Source of the DNA: Hypsibius dujardini
Taxonomy: Eukaryota > Tardigrada > Eutardigrada > Parachela > Hypsibiidae
Direction of reading: 5' to 3'
NCBI GenBank assembly: GCA_001579985.1
Contig: LRSR01000118.1
Coordinates: 1-30,022, forward strand
Length of the DNA: 30,022 bases
Below are positions 21,105 to 30,022 of the stretch, one piece after another. The notes under the pieces were generated by a model that was given only the letters and a program-made list of their open reading frames with translations, was not told where the DNA came from and did no database searches. The position numbers and the translations under genes were made by a program. Position 1 is the stretch's first letter, and each line of letters begins with the position of its first letter.

Positions 21105-24100
21105 GTTTCCTCCTGATTTATTAAGCCTACGAGCAACACAAAAGATGCAAACCGACTGGCAACGTCTGGACCAAACCAACCTAAGCAACACACTATCGCA
21201 TCAATTCATACGATTGCAAGAACAAACTTTCATTAAAATCCCGGCTTGTTCGAAGCCGATTATATACAGAGAACATATTCAAGGACAGGATCGGCATGCC
21301 CGGTTAATCCCTGCCTGCGTGCAGTGTATACGTACGGCTCATACGGTGGGTGTATCGAGTCGCTTTTGATTATTGGTCACAAGGTCGGTTCGGTTATTTG
21401 CTGTCTGTGTGCCACGATAAAGTTGCATGCATTACATGCGTAGGTTACCCGAGGAATGGGGATACCGTGGCTGCATCGTGGAACGCGTAATTAGGGAGGT
21501 CGAGGGGCGTGCTCAGATATGAAGTCACCATCCTCTCGGAGTGTGTGGCGAGACCGGTCCTCCACCGATTAAGTGAGACCCAGCACACTAAAACAGCAGC
21601 AGCAACTTCACCGGTGAGCGCATTTCTGATGCCTCGCGTGGTAATGTCGGCAGGAGGAAAACATCTGAAGGTCTCGAGAGGAGAATCAAGTCAACGCTGC
21701 CCAGCCGTCCGCGCGAGCTCGAAGTTCGGCACAGATTTCGTAAAATGGTGAAAGATCCGTTGATCCTTAAATGAGAGGCCAAGCGTTGGCTTGTTCAATA
21801 CATAAGTAAGTAAGTAGGTACGTTAGTAGGTACCAGTACCAGACATATTCAGAAAACGTAAGAACGGCGACTCCGGCGGGTCCGTGGAGCTGCAGGGAAT
21901 AAAAGAAACTGACGTCATCTTAATAAGTCATCCCGGAAAGGTGAGGCTGGATGTTTGTCCGCTGAAGTACCATCGATCAGCTTTTCCTCCGCATATGAAA
22001 AACAAATAAATGATAAGTACGAGGGGATGATGTTATCAAACAAACTAACAAATGGGAAAGCCGTTCCGTTTCGTTTTGAGATTGAATTTCATGCCGGGAT
22101 CGGTTCCTCGGATACTGGACTTCCGGTACGACACGCACCACTGTCTCGGGTCTCCACGTCTCGACAGGATCAGTTGACTCTGCCGTAGACAATCATCGTA
22201 GGGGGTGTGCGAGAGCGAGCTGTACGGCAATTTATGACGCATACACCGTGTACGTGTTCCCTAACATTAGGGAAGCGCAGGGTCCCGAGTGTCCCTCGAG
22301 TACGCCTTTCGAATAGAAGGATTAGTGGATTAGTGCATCCCGAATTAGTGAGGACAAGGGATACGCAATGAAGGTAGACCCAGTTAGTATCACCACGCCC
22401 CTTACGACACATATCGCAAGTTCATCGGCATATCATTGAAAGCCGATTTGTGTTGAAATAAACGTTGTGCTGATCAAAATCGACATAACGTTTGCGATAA
22501 TACAGTTTTAGTTACAACGTCATCATTAGCTAATATCCGCATGTTAGACTTAAATACAATGAATATTTCAGTTGACAAAATCCGCATTCACCAAATTCAA
22601 TCTCAACACATCCAGATTTGACGTCCAAATCATGTTTGATGCCAAAACGTAATGACGAGTACGAGTACAACACTTGTCTTTCGGGAGCTGAGAAGTGATA
22701 TTAGACCCATGTCCAGGGTGCAAGTTCGGCTCATTTGCTAACAGTATCTATTTAATCGATAAAAACAGCATTGAGCTTGCCCAAGTGGAAATTGTTTACT
22801 TACATATCCACACACATCACATTTTACACATTACAGAATATGTCTTGTCAAAGGTCTTTGTGGAGGAAGGCACTCTGTTGAGCATTAAGCCCTCACTTCA
22901 GCCGCATGCTGTTGTGACGATTCAATGGCACGTTTTCAAGTGTCTGAATCACGTCTCAGGCGGTGTTTGCAGCACCTGGAGCTGACTGAAATTTTCCAAA
23001 TGAATGATGATATGACCTTTTAGTGCTGCTAGACACTACCGCTACTCGCACAGTCTGTAGAGTATTAATACTGTTAAGTATACATAGTGTACCGTACTAT
23101 TATGGACGTACCGACTGATCCATCTATTCATTAATTTATTAGCCTAATCGTTTTTCGCATTATCATCAATTTTGTTTACACCGGGCCTGAACACTCTTGA
23201 ATTGTGAGCTTTGGACCTGCTCTTGAGCTTTCGTTCGCACGCGTGCGAGACCGAGTAGGGCGGGCGTGATAGTGGATCAATGGGAGGGCACCAATAGTAT
23301 GATGAACTTTCACGAGCTCAATAGATGATCAGAAAAATGTCTTTATAACAATGGTTTGAAAAAAATTCTGCGAATTCAGTTATGTAAACACAAACTGGCC
23401 AGCCCTGAAAGAACTACAACTCTACATAAGACGAAAACGAAATGATCCATATCCAAGGCCGAGACCGATTGTATAAGTAAGTACACGTACCCGCACCACA
23501 GTGTACAATAAAATTCAATGTAATAACGATGAAATGCACAAAATCATACTTGGGATAACATGTCGATTGATATACTTTACTGTCGCGACCAATTGGTGCT
23601 ACTTTTTAGACTCACCCGTATCTTGTGACTGCAAATACTGTCCTTCACTATAGTCATAATACACAGTTGATCTAAAAAGCAGCACCAATTGGTCGCGACA
23701 GTGCAGTACATATTTGTACCGGTATACGGGAAATGTCGCGCCTGTTGCCACGATTGCTTGCGGAAAGCTTTACGCGAGGTACCCGACAATCCAATTTTGG
23801 CGCCCTACTGCCTCAAACAAACCGTGTTTATGCAAGGAAGTCTGTAAAACAAGACTATTTCGGTCATAGTACGCCAAAAAATGTAAAAACAGTCCTGTAA
23901 AAGGATATAGAAAGAGAAGGTACACTTGTCGTGCAAAAATGTCAAGGCAAAAGCACTAATAAAAATCTGTGTAGAAACTGCAGAAACTGGAAACGAGACC
24001 ATGCATAAAAACAGAATAAATCAGCAAATAAATAAACTAAGCTAAATCATATAATAAAATAGTTTGAATCAAATCATCAATCGGTATTTTGCACAAAATC

Positions 24101-24140
24101 AAGATATAATATTAGCGGTTCAAACTATCAGTAACCCACC
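21105..24140. other. Spacer between helicase 3' end and cyclase 5' end
   Basis: The longest stretch without a recognised gene. It should contain the cyclase promoter and perhaps an untranslated or signal-peptide exon on the minus strand, and the 3' UTR of the helicase. Visible items are a TAAGTAAGTAAGTAGG run with GGTACCAGTACCAG near 21802-21842, and a 136-base fold-back element at 23573-23708. Several open frames of 60-100 codons exist (such as 22695-22985 on the plus strand), but none has recognisable domains, so I do not call them genes. Confidence 0.5.
23573..23708. mobile_element. MITE-like fold-back element with TA ends
   Basis: Two 38-base inverted arms, 23573-23610 and 23671-23708, match at 35 of 38 positions around a 60-base centre. 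The arms include CTGTCGCGACCAATTGGTGC. Counting the outermost TA at each end as the target-site duplication, the layout fits a non-autonomous DNA element of the Tc1/mariner or pogo kind. There is no coding capacity. A second copy elsewhere would be needed to prove mobility; a simple structural palindrome is the alternative. Confidence 0.6.
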
Positions 24141-24397
24141 CTACAGGATCACTTCAGCAAATTCACATTCCCGTTCCTCCGGCACTAGTTGCTCATTCTG
24201 GTCAGTGTTCGCAGCGACATCAGTAACAGATAGCAACGGGGGAGGCGGATAATCATGCTTGTTGTACAGATCAGTCTGGTAAAGATCCTCGACACAGCAA
24301 TATCGCAAGATACCGTTCCAGTGCTTATCCTGAAGAAAAAAGTAATGATGGCAGAGTTCTCTTTAATCATTCTATTGTCGGTCTGTCTGCCCGTTTA

Positions 24398-24447
<50 letters not shown>

Positions 24448-27400
24448 CGTCTCGTCTGTCGTCCGTCCGTCCGTCCGTCCGTTCGTCCGTCTGCTTGTCT
24501 AGCTTTCTGTCTGTCTCTGTTGATGTGTGCGTCTGTCTGTCTGTCTGTCCGTTCGTCCGTCTGCTTGTCTAGCTTTCTGTCTGTTTTTCTGTTGATGTGT
24601 GCGTGTCTGTCGGCTTGCCTTGCCTGTGCGCCAACCTCATTTTCTCACCATAGCAAGGACAGCTGGGTCACCAATCAGCATAAAAATAAACCGGGCACGA
24701 GTGAGCGCTACATTCGTCCGCTTCGGGCAAGCTACAAAGCCGAGTAGGTCCTTCACCGAGGTCTGGGCGTGGAAGAATTCTCGAGCGCGAACTGTGCTGA
24801 AAATGACCGCATCCTTCTCCTGACCCTGAAACTCCTCCACCGTCCCAATTTTCGGCACCGTGAGTTGACAACCGAGAAGAGCCTTCCGAATATGCTCCGC
24901 CTGCAAGCGGTAGGGGGTAATGATGCCGATATTATCCGCCGTTATCCCAACCGTCAGCAAGTTCTGCATCAGCTGACAGACAACGTTGACCTGGCCCGGG
25001 TTGGCGATGGATGGACTGCGACTCTCCCGGGTTTCCAGCGCTTTCACCGGCCAAAACGACAAGGCCGGGAGACCGAGCCGTGGAGCATACACATTCCTGT
25101 GAAGGACGTAATTAAGCACACGTTTTACACAGTAAACAAATAAGATGTAACCATACTGGTCGTCTCCGATATTAGACTTGAGCTCGCCGTTGTAGAAAAA
25201 TTTGGACGGAACCTTTAGGAGTGAGTCGACGGTTCGGTAATTAATATCCAGCTTGCTGACGAGATAAGGGCAGTAGGGATGTGTGTTGCCATGTTCGTCC
25301 GTCCATTCACCGTAAGCAGGAAGCTCGAGAAGGCGACTCAACAACGATTTCTATAATATAACAAGAGAATGCGAAGCAACACAAGACATGAAAAACAAAG
25401 GACGAGTAGAATCGTTACCTCCAAGCCAAACTCCTTAGAGTACGCCGAAAATACAACCGGACCCTAGAAACCCAGGTACAACACTCGCTCATGAACGCTA
25501 ACTAAGTTTTAGCCAGGCTTAGAGACGGGGTTATGAAGGTTCTTAATGGTGGACCAGTGATGCTAGAACTGTTTCTTGGTCGGTTAAAAAAAAAATTAGA
25601 CAAGTATTTCAAGTGACGCCCTTTCCACTTACAAGCTGCTGCGGATCGCCCGCCAAAACCACTTGCACATCCGGTCGGCCCGCAACGGCAGCCAAGGGGA
25701 TCAAAATTTCCGGCTCAGTAGCGAATCCGGCCTCATCAACGATAACATGGGTGAAATTCTGCGTCTGATCCACCAGAAACGAGGCACACAGGCAGGTCGT
25801 CAGGACAATACGCTGCTGCTCCGGCAACTGATTAACACATCCCGTCTGCACGGAATCAGCGAGCTGGACTGGGACCTTGTCATGGGTACGTTGGACTGAA
25901 AGAATGCGCCGAAGGGAATCAGTCGGAACTCGGCCGCTGTCGATGAGCTTCTGGCCAATGAAATCAATGGCACTGTTGCTTGGACCGCTGACGAGGATAC
26001 GACTCTTCGGATTGCGTGTGAAGACCTGGAGGGTGATCTCAACCACGGTCACTGTCTTTCCGGTTCCTAGAGAAGCCCCCACATCTATCAGTCAATCAGA
26101 ATGAGCAATCGTGAAAGGGTTAACTTACCGGGAGGCCCGAAAATAACGTGAGCCATGGGTTGACATCGACCAACCACGACCATCTTTACCGCTTGCTGCT
26201 GTCTTTCATTCAGGTTCTTATTGACAAACTCTAACTGTTCAGTTCCTGGAGGGAAAAATTAAAGGTCCTCTCTACTAGTACAAAACCAGAACAAAGAAAT
26301 TCAGATCCACGCTACATCATCTCTAGTACCTGCTAAGGCTTGAGAGATTCGCTTAATGCACCGGTCACGGTTCTTCAAGTCCGGGAAGAATAGCCGAGAA
26401 CTGAGATTTCGCTTAGCCATATTCATCACGTTCTATCGAAAACATGCGCTTACTTCCATTGCCACTAGCGACACCGGCTGATAAGGTCCCTTACGTGGAT
26501 GCGGCGGTAGCAGTTCCGGTTGGGGAAAAAGGCAAAGTCCAGCATAAGGGCCGGCTTGAAGTAGTGCTCCGTGAACTTGCTGTCGAAGGTCATGTCAACG
26601 TAATCCAATCCCACCTGAAAAATAACTCATCTTATGCGGCCACTTGGTTAGACGTTAGGCCCAATATGTGGTAGATCAATACCTTCACGATTCGGCCCTG
26701 GTACCGGGAACCGTCCCTATCCGCCACGCTACGCACGGCGGCTGTGTCGCCCCGGACCAGAGACGGTCGCTGCTCCTGCAGGTTCTCCAACTTTAGTCGA
26801 TACGTATCCTTTCCCTTGTCTATCAAACCCAAACCATCCTGAAACAATGTGTCCCATTAACAAAGCCACATAATGTCGCATGTCCCAATTTCGGAAAAAG
26901 GGGAAGACGTACGGAAACTAAATCGTAACTGCGAACCGACACCAGCTCCGAATGCTCTTCCATGTACATCAGAGTATGGAACTTTTCGGCGTAGTTCTCC
27001 AAATTGATCGACTGCAGCAAGATCGGATACTTTTCCGTCAAAACTTCGCGCGTCAGAGTAGAATCGTTAAGGACGTCCATCATGAGATCGGGAATGCGAT
27101 ACTGCTCGCGGAACTGCGACGTCCACCCGCTCAACTTATCCTCCTCCGGACTATTACGGATGAATGCAACATCAGCTATACTAAGTCGAAAACCAAGAAC
27201 AGAGGCGGCTTCGAGAAGCTTTCAGCAAAAGTTGCATTACACTGTACCTGCATAATTTCGGAGCCCGAACAAGTCCCATGACACGCTGCGAATTGACAAT
27301 TTCCTTTAGCCGCTCCGTCGCATCTCCTTTACAAAGACTACGTCCGAGGTTTCGACAGTCCGGTCGCGGCAGGGCAACTTCCTCCCTCACAGTGAGGTCT

Positions 27401-29340
27401 TCCTTGCCACTGATATCCAAAATGTTGGCATTCACAACGCAGGTACGCGTCAACCAGCCGTGAAAGTGGAAGTGAACAGCAAATCGCAACACGCCGGAAC
27501 ACATTCCCACAACCCTAAAATACGATCAGCAGACAGTCCGAGAATGAAACGGATGTTGCTCCTCATCGCGTGTCATCGCCTCGTCTGTCTCATTAGATTT
27601 GTCATGGCCTCTGCCGTGTCTAACGCATTCCAGTTTCCTACCTGACCGTGACATGGGCCTCCTCGAAGCTGGACAAGCTGAGCGGTTTGATTTCCTTATG
27701 CGGGAAATAGTCGACTGACCGATGAAAGATCGTTGTCGGCTGGTCCGTCTGGTGGGGCTCGGAAAGGCTGACCGGGCCGATTAGCTGCAACGGCAGTCCA
27801 GTAATTGAGACTCGTAAGAGCGTCCGCCGACGCTCTGGATCCACGTTGCTGAAGACGAGGACAGGGTGACAAAATAACATTACGAAAATCAAATCTACAA
27901 AAAGTAAATATAATGCCCATCTGCTGAACGGTTAGTTACCAAATTGTGATTACGCCTGAACCGATCGAGCCGAATGGGATCTTGCCAAGTTCAACCAGTG
28001 GCACCACCGTGATTTTCGTCTCGTCCGGCGTAATTCTGCAAACAAAAAAGGAGTCGTACAACTACACAGCTTTTGCAATAGTGAAAATGGAAAGAGACAG
28101 GATATCAACTCACACAAAACGTGCAAAAATGTCAGTTTGAAAAGTTTGATCGGGTGGCGCCACCAGTCCAGTCGAAATTCGACTGTTGTCCAGACCAAAC
28201 CTACATACCGATTAACGGGTGAGCCACCCTGATACTCCATGGAATGAGCTCGCCAAATGTGATGCCTAGGCTGCTTGCTCTCCACCATGCTCAGCTTGTA
28301 CAGGGCCCCCACTTCGCACGGCGCGTCCACAGGCATCGCGGACAGGTCGCAGCAGGCCCCCTTCTCGAAGTAGACAAACTGGTTGCCGTTCAGTGTCTCG
28401 CCTCGCCCAGTGACGCGCACCAACTCGTCGTCGCGGCGTCGAATGTAGTCCACAGAATCGGGAATAAGGAGGTCAGACAAGTTGTGCCGTCGTCCGTCGT
28501 CTTGATACCGCACAATCAACTTGTCACCCTGATGCGGAACGGGCAGCAATTCAGCTGGTAGGAAGATTTTGACAGTTCGCGTTCCCTCATTTCCCATGAC
28601 AGAGTTGACAGTGACGCCGGAAACAATCTCTGTTTCGAGGGACACTGTGGTCACGTAAATGACCGCCGGTCTGGAAGGCACGTTCGGCTTATCTACAAGC
28701 AAACCAATGGTTGATCGCTTGATTGGCTGCTCCGTCCGCTTGATAAACTCGTTCCCGCAGTCGTTGGCTTCCTCACAGTCCCAGAATTCCGACTCGGCAC
28801 CCGGAGAAAACGCCTAAAATTATTAAAGCAAAAGCCAAAGGATTATGAGATTTGTGAGACAAAATTTGACGCGGCCAATCGATCAATCAATGCAGAAAAT
28901 TCAACTGCGAAAATCAACAACAATTTGACCGCAATCGATTTTCAACTTCCATGCCACTGCCAGCTTTCCGCTACACTCGAAACTCAAAAAAAATTAACCA
29001 CCATAACATTCAACCGAACAGACTTTCAAGCTTCAATCAAAAGAATTTGTTAAGATGCTAAGAAAATGTTAAGGCCATCCTTTGCAACTTCCCCTTTTTC
29101 ATTCGTGCTGTATTCTACATCCAGTTTCACGCAAGCAACCTATGCATAATCACTCACTCACAAATGCACAATCACTCACTCACTCGCAAATGCACAATCA
29201 CTCACATTTTGATTCGCAATTTCGTCGCTCGAACTGGAGTGGCGGTCGAGGTCTTCGCAGGATCCCTGGAGAGGTCGTCGGTCTTGCTGGTGCTGGTGCT
29301 GACGGCCCAGTCCGACGGCGTTCAGCAGTCTTTGAAACAT
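24141..29340 (-). CDS. MOV10 / MOV10L1 / Armitage-type RNA helicase
   Basis: A superfamily 1 (Upf1-like) helicase. MOV10 works on mRNPs and retroelement RNA; MOV10L1 and Armitage feed piRNA precursors into processing. 15 exons give 1127 residues: 29340-29206, 28813-28209, 28035-27940, 27848-27642, 27514-27248, 27180-26913, 26838-26683, 26614-26495, 26432-26330, 26245-26129, 26066-25633, 25463-25419, 25350-25157, 25096-24649, 24329-24141. The N-terminal half is beta-rich; NLENYAEKFHTLMYMEE (about residue 495) is the family's entry into the RecA core. Core motifs: GPPGTGKT (689-696, split by an intron), DEAG (802-805), GDPQQ (831-835), VEEFQGQE (1002-1009) and NVALTRAR (1044-1051), all intact. 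The acidic tail is DTDQNEQLVPEERE-like. The length is nearer MOV10L1/Armitage (about 1200) than MOV10 (about 1000), but only a tree would decide. The start is the ATG of the first exon, which joins exon 2 in phase 0. Confidence 0.92.
24376..24610. repeat. CTGT / CCGT repeat with a 70-base duplication
   Basis: A CTGT run and CGTC units in the last intron of the helicase (24330-24648), followed by two copies of a 70-base unit beginning GTTCGTCCGTCTGCTTGTCT at 24481 and 24551. It explains the spurious Ser/Val/Cys/Leu frames here. Confidence 0.9.
29150..29205. repeat. Short tandem repeat AATGCACAATCACTCACTC
   Basis: Three imperfect copies of a roughly 20-25-base unit (CACTCACTCACAAATGCACAAT-like) begin immediately inside the first intron of the helicase and abut its donor site. 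Confidence 0.75.
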
Positions 29341-29363
29341 TTTTCGCTGCTGCTTGCGGTTAC

Positions 29364-29429
29364 CTATGGGACGTCGTTGAAAATGGAAAAATTTATGTCA
29401 GAGAGAGTACGAGAAGAGAACGAGAGCAT
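29364..29429 (-). promoter_or_regulatory. Upstream ORF in the helicase leader
   Basis: A 22-codon ATG-to-TAG frame ends 24 bases before the helicase ATG at 29340. If the leader is transcribed unspliced it could damp translation. The CATAG at its end is also a possible splice acceptor, in which case the uORF would be removed. Confidence 0.3.
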
Positions 29430-29740
29430 TGTGTGCGCAAAAGACGATGACCCTGATGGAATTGAACGGTCGGTCCGAAGTTAACGATTCGGCTCGGTTT
29501 CGTGGTCCCGAGTTCGAACCGACTGACCGTTCAAGGGCACGGCGATTAAACAGCCTCAGGCCAGGACTCAAGACTCAAGAGTCAGGATTATCAGTATAAT
29601 TTTCACTGCCAATAATTTAGCGAAATACACTGAATTCATACCCTAAAAAAGAAACAAATTCCGGAAATTGTCAACCGAAAATGTAACAAAGATCACGTTG
29701 TTAATTTCGAAAATAAAACTACCAAAGCTTCAGTGATGAG
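29430..29740. other. Upstream region of the helicase gene
   Basis: Likely promoter and 5' UTR on the minus strand. It contains an imperfect palindrome at 29466-29537 with tRNA-like ends, discussed among the rejected items. No gene is recognised. Confidence 0.45.
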
Positions 29741-29913
29741 TACCAGGCAAACGCTATGGGTTGAATCACTACATGGGTTGAATCGGTGGGGTGCCGGAGG
29801 GCCCCACAAATGTAAATTGTAAACAACACTCATTCAATTTATATTTGTGGCGCCCTCTGCCACCCCACCGATTCAACCAATGTAGCGATTCAACCCGTAG
29901 CGTTTGCCTGGTA
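29741..29913. mobile_element. MITE-like fold-back element with TA ends
   Basis: Two long inverted arms, 29740-29818 and 29836-29914 (79 bases each), match at 72 positions around a 17-base loop. The ends read TACCAGGCAAACGCTA inward from each side, so TA may be the target-site duplication and CCAGGCAAACGC the terminal inverted repeat. Within each arm GGGTTGAATC or TGGTTGAATC occurs twice. This is the layout of a small non-autonomous DNA transposon (MITE) of Tc1/mariner type. It differs in sequence from the element at 23573-23708. It has no coding capacity. Confidence 0.75.
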
Positions 29914-29950
29914 CTGTATTTTCGCGTTAGACAGGGACAGTCATATTGCA

Positions 29951-30022
29951 GTGGAACGTGTGCGCGGCTTGTGTGCACCGTACACACAGTACAAAAGCCG
30001 CGTGGCCGATTAAACGTTCCAC
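29951..30022. repeat. Inverted repeat at the window edge
   Basis: GTGGAACGT at 29951 and ACGTTCCAC at 30014-30022 pair exactly. Inside them CGCGGCTT (29963-29970) pairs with AAGCCGCG (29995-30002). The right side is cut by the window end, so its full extent is unknown. Confidence 0.6.

Noticed and set aside
21509-22412. Several overlapping frames of 60-80 codons on both strands upstream of the cyclase.
   Set aside because: None continues across plausible splice sites into a domain. More likely promoter and spacer DNA.
22695-22985. Plus-strand frame of 96 codons in the cyclase-helicase spacer.
   Set aside because: It has no recognisable motif, splice context or homology that I can name. The length is within what chance gives in 3 kb.
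29466-29537. Possible tRNA: ends GAACGGT and ACCGTTC pair over 7 bases, with GAGTTCGAACC resembling a B box.
   Set aside because: At about 70 bases, no T stem, anticodon stem or D arm can be formed, and the A box is missing. At best it is a tRNA-derived remnant or a chance palindrome.
1-30022. Bacterial-style operons, CRISPR arrays, toxin genes or retrovirus-like elements.
   Set aside because: No regular spacer arrays, reverse transcriptase, capsid or integrase motifs, or long terminal repeats were seen. The window is spliced animal DNA throughout.

Overview
The window is nuclear DNA of a small-genome invertebrate. It has spliced genes with mostly short introns (about 60-580 bases), protein families found only in animals (a receptor guanylyl cyclase, a rhodopsin-type GPCR, a gamma-like casein kinase 1), one nuclear tRNA gene, and abundant CAGA/CTGT, CA and GATT repeats in introns and spacers. 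A compact-genome ecdysozoan, perhaps a tardigrade, fits best, but that is inference; no marker here proves the phylum. All exon models were read by hand from conserved protein motifs, splice signals and reading phase. No transcripts or database searches were available.

Layout from left to right: the 3' end of a GPCR gene (+, 161-806); a tRNA-Phe(GAA) gene (-, 1079-1151); an eight-exon WDR12/Ytm1 ribosome-assembly gene (+, 1340-4266); a three-exon casein kinase 1 gene of the gamma type (+, 4447-6787); a five-exon GRAM-domain membrane protein gene (-, 7695-9786); a four-exon RAD6/UBE2A-type ubiquitin-conjugating enzyme gene (+, 11382-12775); a 26-exon natriuretic-peptide-receptor-like guanylyl cyclase gene (-, 13639-21104); and a 15-exon MOV10/MOV10L1/Armitage-type RNA helicase gene (-, 24141-29340). 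Summed exon lengths give complete frames for WDR12 (442 aa), the kinase (610 aa), the GRAM protein (404 aa), the E2 (166 aa), the cyclase (1065 aa) and the helicase (1127 aa).

The genes are an ordinary mixture: ribosome biogenesis, membrane-linked kinase signalling, lipid or contact-site biology, ubiquitin signalling, cGMP signalling and small-RNA or mRNP biology. They do not form one pathway. WDR12 and the kinase are head to tail only 180 bases apart. The kinase and GRAM genes converge, the GRAM and E2 genes diverge across 1.6 kb, and the E2 and cyclase genes converge across 0.9 kb. The spacer between cyclase and helicase (21105-24140) is the largest gene-free stretch.

The points most worth a second look are these. 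The cyclase has otherwise intact substrate and metal residues, but its catalytic Asn and Arg are replaced by Gln and Lys. Two unrelated fold-back elements flanked by TA look like MITEs. The E2 gene has a GC-AG intron whose position is fixed by protein alignment. A short upstream ORF overlaps the kinase start as ATGA. A recent 161-base tandem duplication lies between two converging genes. I found no clear sign of a wholly new biological system.
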